Shown in pieces: positions 36,308 to 45,857 of a stretch of DNA of 64,000 nt (its first letter is position 1; each line of letters opens with the position of its first letter). This stretch comes from Saccharopolyspora sp. NFXS83 (GTDB taxonomy: Bacteria > Actinomycetota > Actinomycetes > Mycobacteriales > Pseudonocardiaceae), in NCBI RefSeq assembly GCF_026241095.1, contig NZ_JAPFGB010000014.1, forward strand, positions 120,649 to 184,648, written 5' to 3'. The notes under the pieces were generated by a model. It saw only the letters and a program-made list of their open reading frames with translations, did no database searches and had not been told where the DNA came from. A program made the position numbers and the translations under genes.

Positions 36308-36406
36308 ATGGCGATGAGCAGCATCAAGAGCGTGTTCGTGTACGTGAACAACCGCCGTCGTAGGCACGGCTGGGGCTGGGGCCACCACCGCTGGGGCCGC
36401 AAGTAG
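36308..36406 (+). CDS. Small Trp/His/Arg-rich peptide (candidate modified or bioactive peptide)
   Basis: 32 codons (30 if the second Met at 36314 is used, which is better spaced from GGAAAGG). The N-terminal half is mild (SSIKSVFVYVNN); the C-terminal half is a run of four Arg followed by HGWGWGHHRWGRK, with three Trp each preceding Gly. Codon third positions are nearly all G or C, as in real genes here. I do not recognise the family. A hairpin and then an ABC exporter and a flavin monooxygenase follow on the same strand, an order common for ribosomal peptide loci where the precursor comes first. Leader/core division, modification and export are inference. It could also be a DNA- or membrane-binding mini-protein. 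Confidence 0.6.
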   Translation: MAMSSIKSVFVYVNNRRRRHGWGWGHHRWGRK

Positions 36407-36425
36407 CGACACGGCTCATGTCCGG

Positions 36426-36459
36426 GTGACGCCCGCACCTTCCCTGGTGCGGGCGTCAC
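36426..36459 (+). terminator. Hairpin between peptide gene and ABC exporter
   Basis: Perfect 14-base arms GTGACGCCCGCACC and GGTGCGGGCGTCAC with a 6-base loop, 19 bases after the peptide stop and 25 before the exporter start. Strong enough to act as an intrinsic or partial terminator, which would give far more peptide message than exporter message. Confidence 0.7.
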
Positions 36460-36484
36460 TCCCGTCGGCAACAGGGGGTACGAC

Positions 36485-38350
<1,866 letters not shown>

Positions 38351-38407
38351 TCACCGTCGTCGAACAACAACCGGGCGGCCAGCGCCGTCCCCGTCCAGGA
38401 GGTGCCC

Positions 38408-39628
38408 ATGAAGATCACGTGTGTCGGCGCAGGACCGGCCGGGCTGTACTTCGCGATCTCCGCGAAGCTGCGCGACGCCGGGCACGACATCACCATCATC
38501 GAACGTGACCCGCCTGGAGCCACCTACGGGTGGGGCGTCGTCTACTGGGACAACCTGCTGGACCCCCTCTACGCCAACGACGCCGAGAGCGCGCAGCAGA
38601 TCCGGTCGGCCTCCACGCTGTGGCAGGAGCAGCAGATCGTGCTGGGCGGCAAGGACTTCGGCTTCCTCGGCGGCTACGGCTTCAGCGTGAACCGGTCCAC
38701 GCTGCTGGACGTGCTGGCCGAGCGCGCCACCGACCTCGGCGTGAACATCCGCTACGAGCACGGTGCGGACGACCTCTCCGAGTTCGCCGACAGCGACCTG
38801 ATCATCGGCTCGGACGGGGCGAACAGCAAGGTGCGCTCGCTGCACGAGGAGGAGTTCGGGACTCGCGTGGAGACCGGGAACAACCCGTACATCTGGCTCG
38901 GCACGGACATGGTGTTCGACCGGTTCACGTTCGCCTTCGAGCAGACCTCAGCGGGCTGGATCTGGTTCCACGCCTACCCGTCCAGCGCCGGCATCAGCAC
39001 CTGCATCGTGGAGTGCACCGAGCAGACCTGGAAGGCGCTGGGCTTCGACTCCCGCGACGACGAGGACACGGTGCGGCTGCTGGAGAAGATCTTCGCCGCG
39101 CCGCTGGACGGGCACTCGCTGATCAGCCAGTCGCGCGGGCAACCCGCGCGGTGGCAGCGGTTCACCCAGGTGCTCAACCGGACCTGGACGCACGACAACG
39201 TGATGCTGCTCGGCGACGCCGCGCACACCACTCACTTCACCATCGGCTCCGGCACCCGGCTGGCGATCATGGACGCGGTGATCCTGGCGCAGAAGCTGCA
39301 CGACCACGAGCACCTGGACACCGCGCTGCGCGACTTCGACCAGCAGGGCAGGGCCGCGCTGCGCCCGCTGCAAGCGGCCGGGCGCACCAGCATGTCGTGG
39401 TTCGAGCGGGCCGACCGCTACCTGGACCGCAACGCCACCGACGTGGCCTACGCGATGGCGGCCCGGCACGGCTACCAACCGCCGTGGCAGTACCGCGTGC
39501 ACCAGGCGAGCCAGATCGCCGCGGTGCGCAAGGGCATGCGCTGGTACGACAACTCCCAGCGCTGGTACCTCGCCTGCCGCCGCGGCGAAGCCCTCGGAAC
39601 CAGATCGGACAAGGCCACGACCCGCTGA
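38408..39628 (+). CDS. FAD-dependent aromatic monooxygenase, salicylyl/anthraniloyl-CoA hydroxylase-like
   Basis: 406 residues from ATG 38408, five bases after AGGAGG. FAD-binding GxGxxG (CVGAGPAGLYFAI), the DG motif (DLIIGSDGANSKVRSL) and the GD motif MLLGDAAHTTHFTIGSGTRL are present. The last segment closely follows the AHFSIGSGT pattern of the salicylyl-CoA 5-hydroxylase and anthraniloyl-CoA monooxygenase group. Group A flavin hydroxylases use NAD(P)H and O2 on aromatic rings. It trails the ABC exporter by 57 bases on the same strand. An indole or Trp side chain target would fit the Trp-rich peptide, but that is speculation; a free aromatic metabolite is equally possible. Confidence 0.85.
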   Translation: MKITCVGAGPAGLYFAISAKLRDAGHDITIIERDPPGATYGWGVVYWDNLLDPLYANDAESAQQIRSASTLWQEQQIVLGGKDFGFLGGYGFSVNRSTLLDVLAERATDLGVNIRYEHGADDLSEFADSDLIIGSDGANSKVRSLHEEEFGTRVETGNNPYIWLGTDMVFDRFTFAFEQTSAGWIWFHAYPSSAGISTCIVECTEQTWKALGFDSRDDEDTVRLLEKIFAAPLDGHSLISQSRGQPARWQRFTQVLNRTWTHDNVMLLGDAAHTTHFTIGSGTRLAIMDAVILAQKLHDHEHLDTALRDFDQQGRAALRPLQAAGRTSMSWFERADRYLDRNATDVAYAMAARHGYQPPWQYRVHQASQIAAVRKGMRWYDNSQRWYLACRRGEALGTRSDKATTR

Positions 39629-39654
39629 GCTTCGAGTGAACGGCTCCGGCACCG

Positions 39655-39849
39655 TCAGCCGTTGAAGCGGCCCGCCTTGACGGCGGCTAAGAAGTCGTCC
39701 CACCTCGCAGCGCTGGAGGTGATGTACCCAGCCCCGCGATCCTTCGTGTCCCGGACGGCCGCACCGGCTCCGAGCCGACCGATCTCGACGCAGTTGTCGG
39801 TGTTGACGCTGCGACTGGACTTGTGCCATCCCCGCACCTGCTCGCTCAT
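39655..39849 (-). CDS. DUF397 protein
   Basis: 64 residues: WHKSSRSVNTDNCVEIGRLG, then AVRDTKDRGAGYITSSAARW and DDFLAAVKAGRF. This is the standard DUF397 pattern found almost only in actinomycetes, nearly always next to an XRE regulator of the DUF5753 type, as here. The start overlaps the XRE stop (ATGA). The pair probably act as a regulator and small antagonist or co-factor in development or antibiotic control. Confidence 0.95.
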   Translation of the reverse strand: MSEQVRGWHKSSRSVNTDNCVEIGRLGAGAAVRDTKDRGAGYITSSAARWDDFLAAVKAGRFNG

Positions 39850-40688
39850 GACGTTTCCTCCTGCTCGTCGAGGATTTCGGCGATGAGCCGGGCTGATTCT
39901 TCCTGGCTCAACGCCACGTCCGTGATCGTAGCGATCGCGTCGGCATATGCCGTCACATCGGCAAGTTCGTGAAAGAACTGTCCGCTCACCCTGTTCTCAA
40001 CGTGGACAACGCTCTTCCCCGCGTACTCGAAGACCGAGAACGGGCCTTCGAGCCCTGGATGCCAACCGGTGCCGGTCGGCACCACCCGGAGATCGACATT
40101 CGACCACGTCGCGTGCGAAACGAGAGAACGCAGCTGCGCCGACATGACCTCTTCCCCGCCGATGAGGGCCCGCAGTGCGCTTTCGGAGGTGATCGCCACG
40201 AGGTGCGCGGGCTTTTCCTTCGCGATCACATCGCGTCGACCGATGCGCACGGCCACGCGCAGTTCCACTTCGTTCGCCGGGATTCCTGCGGTGAACATCA
40301 TCGCCCGGGCGTAGTCGGCGGTTTGCAGCAATCCGGGCACCAGCAGCGGAGACACGCTCACGATCCGGTGCGCAGTTCGCTCGATCTCCAGCAGCGTCGT
40401 GAGCTGGCGCTGCTGCTCCGGCAGCCCCGAGGACGACCACTGCCGACCATCGGCGTTCCTGGCCAGCTCCACCAATTCCTCGCGCAGCGAGTTGTCCGCG
40501 CCGAGGGCGGACAGGACGGTCGCGACGTCCACCGGTCGCGGGGCGCGCTCGCCTGACTCCCACCTGCCGATAGTGGTGTGCGACTTCGCGAGTTTCGTCG
40601 CGAGCTGACGGGCGCTCAGCCCTGCGTCCTCGCGTGCTCGACGCAATGCGACGCCGATGGCCTGGGTTTTCGGAGTGGTGCCAACCAT
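39846..40688 (-). CDS. XRE-family regulator with DUF5753 domain
   Basis: 280 residues from ATG 40688 (an ATG three codons earlier at 40697 is also possible). The helix-turn-helix spans about 8-65: IGVALRRAREDAGLSARQLA and KSHTTIGRWESGERAPRPVD. The DUF5753 domain (about 95-270) includes IVSVSPLLVPGLLQTADYAR, EVELRVAVRIGRRDVI and VDLRVVPTGTGWHPGLEGPF. No good ribosome site is visible; a CATTAT box just upstream suggests a leaderless or nearly leaderless message. Coupled with the DUF397 gene. Related to the BldB/WhiJ-type regulatory pairs of Streptomyces. Confidence 0.93.
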   Translation of the reverse strand: MVGTTPKTQAIGVALRRAREDAGLSARQLATKLAKSHTTIGRWESGERAPRPVDVATVLSALGADNSLREELVELARNADGRQWSSSGLPEQQRQLTTLLEIERTAHRIVSVSPLLVPGLLQTADYARAMMFTAGIPANEVELRVAVRIGRRDVIAKEKPAHLVAITSESALRALIGGEEVMSAQLRSLVSHATWSNVDLRVVPTGTGWHPGLEGPFSVFEYAGKSVVHVENRVSGQFFHELADVTAYADAIATITDVALSQEESARLIAEILDEQEETS

Positions 40689-40816
40689 GTGCCACATAAT
40701 AATGCTGACCACAGGGAAGTTGATATTCCTCCGATAGGGTAATTGTGCATTCTGGACCCACCATGAATATTTGTCGGGGCCAATTGGCACCACTTCCTAG
40801 GAGCGGAGGCAAACAG

Positions 40817-41092
40817 GTGAAATGTTCGGAACCCCCGACGACGCCCGTCCCGGTGCGATACCGGGCCGGGGTCGTCGGGGAATCACGCCGGGTGGTGCAC
40901 CCTGCCGTGCTGGAGTGGGACGGCGCGATCTACCTCGCGCGGTGCGGCGAACCGCTTCCGGTGTCCCAAGTGGAGGTCGAGCCGCACGGCATGCCGTGCA
41001 TGAAGTGCGCCGCGCTCTTGTCGCTCGGAGTCGCGCCCGCCCACGGGCGGCGCGGCGTCCGGATGGTCGGCGGCGTGATCGAAGCGGCGTGA
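40817..41092 (+). CDS. Small CxxC protein divergent from the XRE regulator
   Basis: 91 residues from GTG 40817 with an ideal GGAGGC seven bases ahead. Sequence features: RVVHPAVLEWDGAIYLARCG, VEVEPHGMPCMKCAALLSLG. One CxxC and one upstream Cys with a nearby His could bind zinc. Similar small proteins of unknown role are common beside XRE/DUF397 pairs in this group of actinomycetes. No function assigned. Confidence 0.75.
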   Translation: MKCSEPPTTPVPVRYRAGVVGESRRVVHPAVLEWDGAIYLARCGEPLPVSQVEVEPHGMPCMKCAALLSLGVAPAHGRRGVRMVGGVIEAA

Positions 41093-41532
41093 CCGCTCCC
41101 TGAACTCGGTCCGCTGATCTCACCCCGGCAGATCGCGGGCCGATGCCCGCCGGGCGCCGCGCCGCCACCTCCCCGCGGCGCGCGCCCGGACGGGTGAGGT
41201 CGAGGACGAGCGGAACCTCCCCCGTCCCGCACCGCTCGTCCTCCCGGCGGTCCGGCCGGAGCCGTTGCCCCCGAGCTCCGGTCGGACCCGCTGCATCGGC
41301 GAGTGAACGGACCGTTCGACCAATCGGATTGGTCGAACGGTCCGTTCACTCGACCGAATCCGGTGCGCGCCTGCTCGAAGCCCACTCCATCGGGCGAACC
41401 GTCGAGCGGGTGCCGCCCGACGCGGTGGTGATCATCGGACCGAGTGTCCTGCTTCGATGGGGAGGGAGGATGCGGCGACCACGGTGTGGGAGTGGTTGAC
41501 CTGCACGATCTTGCGTCCTAGCGTCAGCCGTC
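41093..41532. other. Intergenic region upstream of the ABC importer
   Basis: 440 bases. Contains repeat family A copy 4 (41301-41351). The rest shows no coding frame or promoter I can support. Confidence 0.5.
41301..41351. repeat. Palindromic repeat family A, copy 4 (perfect palindrome)
   Basis: Arms of 25 bases (41301-41325 and 41327-41351) are exact reverse complements around a single central G. Outer edges GAGTGAAC and GTTCACTC; inner GAACGGACCGTTC within each arm. The most regular copy of the family. Confidence 0.95.
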
Positions 41533-42822
41533 GTGCGCAGATCGACTTCCAGTGCCGGTGCTCCCGGTGGGCCGGGCCTGTCCCGGCGGACCCTGCTGAC
41601 CGCTCTCGGCGCGGGAGCGCTGGGGCTCGGCGCCGCCGGGTGCGGGTCGAACACCGGACGGGGCGGCTCCGCGCCGGGCTCGTTGCAGCAGTGGTACCAC
41701 GCCTACGGCGAGGACGGCGTGCACGACGCCGTGCTGCGCTACGCCGCCGAGTACCCGCGCGGCGAGGTGTCGGTGCAGTGGAACCCGGGCGACTACGACT
41801 CGAAGATCGTCACGGCGTTGCAGAACAGCGCGGTGCCCGACGTGTTCGAGGCGCAGGTCAAGGTCGACTGGGTGCGCCAAGGCCAAGTGGTCCCGCTGGA
41901 CGACCTGATCGCCGACGTGCGCGCCGACTTCCCCGCTCAAGTGCTGGAGACGGCGACCGTCGAAGGACGGCTCTACGGGATCCCGCAGGCCGTCGACACC
42001 CAGGTGCTGTTCTACCGCAAGAGCAGGCTCGCGGCGGCGGGCGTGCGACCGCCCGAGACGGTCGACGAGCTGATCGACGCCGCGAAGCGGCTGAACTCAC
42101 CCACCGGCAAGGGGCTCTTCGTCGGCAACGACGGCGGAGTCGGCGTGCTCGGCGGGCCGCTGCTGTGGTCGGCGGGGCTGGACTACCTCAGCGCCGACCA
42201 GCGCCGCACCGGCTTCGACGATCCGCGTGCCGCCACCGCCTTCGGCAAGCTCGCCGAGCTCAACGACAGCGGCGGATTGCTGCTGGGGGCGCCCGCCGAC
42301 TGGTCCGACCCGAGCGCGTTCGCCGACGGGCTCGTCGCGATGCAGTGGACCGGGCTGTGGAACATCCCGAAGGTCGCCGCCGCGCTGGGCGACGACTTCG
42401 GCGTGCTGCCGTTCCCCCGCCTCGACGCGCACGGCGCCCCGTCGGTGCCGATCGGCGCGTACGGCGCGATGGTGAACGCGAAGAGCGCGAACGTGGCCGC
42501 CGCCAAGGACTTCCTGCGCTGGCTGTGGGTCGAGCGCACCGACCACCAGACCGAGTTCGCCACCGGGTTCGGCTTCCACATCCCCGCTCGCACCAGCCTC
42601 ACCGACCGAGCCGCGAACCTGCGATCGGGGCCCGCCGCCGACGCCGTGCGGTTCACCCGCGAGCACGCCCACCTCGTCGGTGGTCCACTGTGGACTTCGG
42701 CGGCGAATTCGGCGCTGTCCGACGCGCTGTTCCGCATCGCCCGCCAAGGCGCCGACCCGGTGGCGCAGACCCGCGAGGTCGTGGCCGCCTCGGACGTCGA
42801 GCTGAAGCGCCTGCACGGGTGA
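41533..42822 (+). CDS. ABC importer solute-binding lipoprotein (sugar type)
   Basis: 429 residues from GTG 41533. The N-terminus carries twin arginines and a lipobox: LSRRTLLTALGAGALGLGAAGC, trimmed here to show SRRT and GAAGC; so Tat-type export and lipid anchoring are likely. The mature part resembles extracellular solute-binding family 1 (carbohydrate) proteins: VSVQWNPGDYDSKIVTALQN, VPDVFEAQ, YGIPQAVDTQVLFYRKS and MQWTGLWNIPKVAAAL. Overlaps the first permease (GTGA). The sugar is unknown. Confidence 0.9.
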   Translation: MRRSTSSAGAPGGPGLSRRTLLTALGAGALGLGAAGCGSNTGRGGSAPGSLQQWYHAYGEDGVHDAVLRYAAEYPRGEVSVQWNPGDYDSKIVTALQNSAVPDVFEAQVKVDWVRQGQVVPLDDLIADVRADFPAQVLETATVEGRLYGIPQAVDTQVLFYRKSRLAAAGVRPPETVDELIDAAKRLNSPTGKGLFVGNDGGVGVLGGPLLWSAGLDYLSADQRRTGFDDPRAATAFGKLAELNDSGGLLLGAPADWSDPSAFADGLVAMQWTGLWNIPKVAAALGDDFGVLPFPRLDAHGAPSVPIGAYGAMVNAKSANVAAAKDFLRWLWVERTDHQTEFATGFGFHIPARTSLTDRAANLRSGPAADAVRFTREHAHLVGGPLWTSAANSALSDALFRIARQGADPVAQTREVVAASDVELKRLHG

Positions 42823-43730
42823 GCACGCGTTCCCGTCGCGACGCCCGCGACTTCTGGCTGTTCGTCGGACCGCTGCTGCTCGGGCTGATCGTGTTCTCCT
42901 ACGTGCCGATCGGCTGGAGCCTGTACCTGAGCTTCTTCGACGCCCGCAACACCGTCACCCCCGACGTGTTCGTCGGCGTCGGGAACTACGCGGCGATACT
43001 CACCAACGACGCATTCCTGTCCAGCCTCGTCACGTTCAGCGCGTTCGCCGTCGGCATCGTGCCGCTGACCTACGTGGCCGCGCTCGCCCTGGCGCTCGCC
43101 GTGGACCGGGTGAAGTTCGCGAAGGCCTTCTTCCGGTCGGTGTTCTTCCTGCCGTTCGCGTGCTCCTACGTGGTGGCCGCGCTGATCTGGAAGACGTCGC
43201 TGTTCTCCGGGGTGAACTACGGGCTGGTCAACAGCGCGCTCGGCGCGTTCGGGATCGACCCGGTGGCGTGGACGGGCACCGCCGACCCGCCGCTGTACTG
43301 GATCGTGCTGATCACGGCCCGGCTGTGGCTGCAGCTGGGCTTCTACATGCTGCTGTTCATCGCCGCGCTGCAGCGCATCCCCGACCGGCTCTACGAGGCC
43401 GCGTGGCTGGACGGGGCGAAACCGGGCTGGCAGGTGTTCCGGTACATCACGCTGCCGCAGCTGCGCGGAACGAGCGTCGCCGTGCTGCTGCTGTTGCTGA
43501 TCAACGCGTTCCAGGCGTTCGACGAGTTCTACAACATCCTCGGCGACGCGCGCGGCTACCCGCCCTACGGCCGGCCACCGCTGGTGTACCTGTACTACAC
43601 GGCGCTCGGCTCCGGCGGCCAAGACCTCGGTCGCGGCAGCGCGGGGGCGGTGATCCTGTCGGTGCTGATCGCGGTGGTGACGCTGGTGCAGGGCAAAGTG
43701 CTCGGATTCGGCAAGGGGCGGGACCGGTGA
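42819..43730 (+). CDS. ABC importer permease 1 (MalF/UgpA type)
   Basis: 303 residues with six predicted helices and the EAA loop LYEAAWLDGAKPGWQVFRYI. The N-terminus FWLFVGPLLLGLIVFSYVPI and the segment LSFFDARN are typical of CUT1-type sugar permeases. Coupled to the binding protein and to permease 2 by 4-base overlaps. Confidence 0.92.
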   Translation: MSTRSRRDARDFWLFVGPLLLGLIVFSYVPIGWSLYLSFFDARNTVTPDVFVGVGNYAAILTNDAFLSSLVTFSAFAVGIVPLTYVAALALALAVDRVKFAKAFFRSVFFLPFACSYVVAALIWKTSLFSGVNYGLVNSALGAFGIDPVAWTGTADPPLYWIVLITARLWLQLGFYMLLFIAALQRIPDRLYEAAWLDGAKPGWQVFRYITLPQLRGTSVAVLLLLLINAFQAFDEFYNILGDARGYPPYGRPPLVYLYYTALGSGGQDLGRGSAGAVILSVLIAVVTLVQGKVLGFGKGRDR

Positions 43731-44551
43731 GCCGCGCCGGATCCGCGCTGCGCTGGGTCGCGCTGGTGTCCGCGGCGGTGCTGTTCCTGCTGCCGTTCTA
43801 CCTGCTGATCCGCAACGGGCTCGCCACCCGCGAGGAGATCACCTCACCGCAGTGGACGTTCCTGCCCGCCGAACTGCACTGGGAGAACGTGGCCGCGCTG
43901 TTCGCGGACACCGAGGTGCCCTTCGCCCGCAGCCTGCTCAACTCGGCGATCGTGGCCGTGCTGCAAACCGCGGGTGAGCTGCTGCTGTGCTCGGCCGCCG
44001 GGTACGGGCTGGCGCGGATCCCGCACCGGCACTCCGGCAAAGTTCTCGGCGTGGTCGTGGCGACGCTGCTGGTGCCGACCTCGGTGACGTTCGTGCCGAG
44101 CTTCGTGCTCGTCTCCAGCCTCGGCTGGCTCTCCGACCTGCGCGGCCTGGTCGTGCCTGGGTTGTTCAGCGCGCTGAACACGGTGCTGTTCCGGCAGTTC
44201 TTCCTGGACTTCCCCAGCGAACTGGAAGACGCGGGCCGCATCGACGGGCTCGGCCGCTGGGGCGTGTTCCGGCGGATCGTGCTGCCCAACTCCACCGGGT
44301 TCCTGGCCGCCATCGCGGCGATCACGTTCATCGGGAGCTGGAACTCGTTCCTGTGGCCGCTGGTCATCGCCCAGGACTCGTCGTCGTGGACGGTGCAGGT
44401 CGCGCTGTCCGGGCTGCTCACCGCGCAGAACCCGCAGCTGAACCTGCTGTTCGCGGCGGCGGCGATCTCCATCCTGCCGATCGTGCTGCTGTTCGTCGGA
44501 CTCCAGCGGTACCTCGTGCGAGGCGTGACCGAGACCGGCGTCAACGGGTGA
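43727..44551 (+). CDS. ABC importer permease 2 (MalG/UgpE type)
   Basis: 274 residues with six helices and the EAA loop LEDAGRIDGLGRWGVFRRIV followed by LPNSTGF. It also carries the IRNGLATREEI segment after helix 1 usual for MalG-like permeases. No ATPase gene follows; as in many actinomycetes the importer probably borrows a shared MsiK-type ATPase encoded elsewhere. Confidence 0.92.
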   Translation: MSRAGSALRWVALVSAAVLFLLPFYLLIRNGLATREEITSPQWTFLPAELHWENVAALFADTEVPFARSLLNSAIVAVLQTAGELLLCSAAGYGLARIPHRHSGKVLGVVVATLLVPTSVTFVPSFVLVSSLGWLSDLRGLVVPGLFSALNTVLFRQFFLDFPSELEDAGRIDGLGRWGVFRRIVLPNSTGFLAAIAAITFIGSWNSFLWPLVIAQDSSSWTVQVALSGLLTAQNPQLNLLFAAAAISILPIVLLFVGLQRYLVRGVTETGVNG

Positions 44552-44693
44552 CTCTTCGCAGGTAACGGGCCTGTTGCCGCGGTTTCACGGCGCCGACACG
44601 GGGCTGGCCGAGACTGGGCGCCTCCGGTCGGACGGGTCGAGCCGATGGCCCGCTCCCGGAGCCGATCGCCCGCCCCTGGGAAGGACCCGGACC

Positions 44694-44804
44694 ATGCTGC
44701 ACGCCGTGGGCACCATCGCCGTCCTCACCGCAGCCATCGCCGGTTTCTACGCCGGCTACCACCTCGACGCCCGCCGCACCTCGCCGCCGACGGCTTCGGA
44801 GTGA
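44694..44804 (+). CDS. Possible small membrane peptide
   Basis: 36 codons from ATG 44694, preceded by GGGAAGGACC at somewhat long spacing. LHAVGTIAVLTAAIAGFYAG forms one membrane helix, followed by a charged end (YHLDARRTSPPTASE). Third codon positions are GC-rich. A longer frame from 44574 looks non-coding. Its stop codon lies inside repeat family A copy 5. No family recognised; could be chance. Confidence 0.4.
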   Translation: MLHAVGTIAVLTAAIAGFYAGYHLDARRTSPPTASE

Positions 44805-44853
44805 GCGGACCGTTCGTCCAATCCTGTTGGACGAACGGTCCGCTCACTCCGAA
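44795..44853. repeat. Palindromic repeat family A, copy 5
   Basis: Outer arms TTCGGAGTGAGCGGACCG and CGGTCCGCTCACTCCGAA are perfect complements; the arms continue inward to CCAA/TTGG around a 6-base centre. Overlaps the end of the small membrane peptide gene. Confidence 0.95.
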
Positions 44854-44912
44854 CCCCTCCACCTGCCGCAGAGGACCGCAAGATCCACAGCGCTCGTCGC
44901 CCAGGCGGAGCC

Positions 44913-44962
44913 GAGTGAACGGACCGTTCGTCCAAACCCGTTGGACAAACGGTCCGCTCACT
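44913..44962. repeat. Palindromic repeat family A, copy 6
   Basis: GAGTGAACGGACCGTTCGTC and its partner arm ending GGTCCGCTCACTC, with a few mismatches (GAAC opposite GCTC, CGAAC changed to CAAAC). Confidence 0.9.
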
Positions 44963-45021
44963 CCGAACCCCCTCGGCACACACAAGATCAACAACGTTCG
45001 CCGTCGGACACGCGGCACGTT

Positions 45022-45072
45022 GAGCGAACGGACCGTTCGTCCGAACCCGTTGGACGAACGGTCCGTTCACTT
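45022..45072. repeat. Palindromic repeat family A, copy 7
   Basis: Arms GAGCGAACGGACCGTTCGTC and GGACGAACGGTCCGTTCAC around CGAACCCGTT. Third copy in this cluster, again spaced about 110-115 bases from its neighbour. Confidence 0.9.
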
Positions 45073-45206
45073 CGGATCACTTCGCCTGCCGCCGCGGGGG
45101 CGGAAGATCGGGAGCGGTCGGCTTCGAGCTCGGGGCGCGCTGGAGCTGACGCACCCAGTTAGTTGATCTTGAAAGCCGAGCGGTGATCACCCTCGCGAAG
45201 GGTGGT

Positions 45207-45857
45207 TCAGGAATCGAGCAGGCCTGCGTCGTGGGCGAGGATGGCTGCTTGGACGCGATTGGTGCAGTCCAGCTTGGCGAGCATGCGGCTCAGGTGGGCC
45301 TTCACCGTGCCCACCGCCATGTGCAGGTGTTGCGCGATCTCCGCGTTCGACGATCCGGCGCCGACCTGCCGAAGCACGTCGACCTCCGCCTCGGTGAGCG
45401 CGGCGAGGCGGCGCCGCGCCGGTTCGGCCGCGTCCGGCGAGAGCAGGTGGCGCTCGATGAGGCTCCGGGTGATCTGCGGGGCGAGGATCGGCTCGCCGCC
45501 GGACACCTGGCGCACCGCTCGGATCAGCTCGGCCGGACCGGTGTCCTTGAGCAGGAAGCCACCGGCTCCGGCCCGCAGCGCTCGCGCGACGTTGCGGTCG
45601 TCGCCGAACGCGGTGAGCACGATGCTGCGGGTGCGCGGCGCCTCCCGCGCGATCCCGGCCACGGCGGTGATGCCGTCGCCGCCGGGCATCTGCACGTCCA
45701 GCAGGGCCACGTCGATCTCCTGGTTCCGGCAGGCGTGCAGCGCGGCGGGCCCGTCGGCGGCCTCCGCGACCACCTCGACGTCCTCGGCGTTGTCCAGGAT
45801 CAGCCGGATACCGGTGCGCATCAAAGCCTCGTCGTCCGCGATGAGCACCCTGATCAT
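45207..45857 (-). CDS. NarL/LuxR-family response regulator
   Basis: 216 residues from ATG 45857. Receiver domain: VLIADDEALMRTGIRLILDN (acidic pocket), phospho-acceptor Asp in DVALLDVQMPGGDG, then VLTAFGDDRNVARALRAGAG and the Lys of FLLKDTGPAEL. The LuxR-type DNA-binding domain is at about 150-210: LTEAEVDVLRQVGAGSSNAE and VKAHLSRMLAKLDCTNRVQA. ATG overlaps the stop of the histidine kinase gene (ATGA), so the two are coupled and work together. Confidence 0.95.
   Translation of the reverse strand: MIRVLIADDEALMRTGIRLILDNAEDVEVVAEAADGPAALHACRNQEIDVALLDVQMPGGDGITAVAGIAREAPRTRSIVLTAFGDDRNVARALRAGAGGFLLKDTGPAELIRAVRQVSGGEPILAPQITRSLIERHLLSPDAAEPARRRLAALTEAEVDVLRQVGAGSSNAEIAQHLHMAVGTVKAHLSRMLAKLDCTNRVQAAILAHDAGLLDS

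Larger units (their letters stand above)
44552..45206. other. Convergent intergenic region rich in palindromic repeats
   Basis: 655 bases between the importer operon and the response regulator gene, which converge. Holds a possible 36-codon membrane peptide gene and three copies of repeat family A. No other coding signal. Confidence 0.6.
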
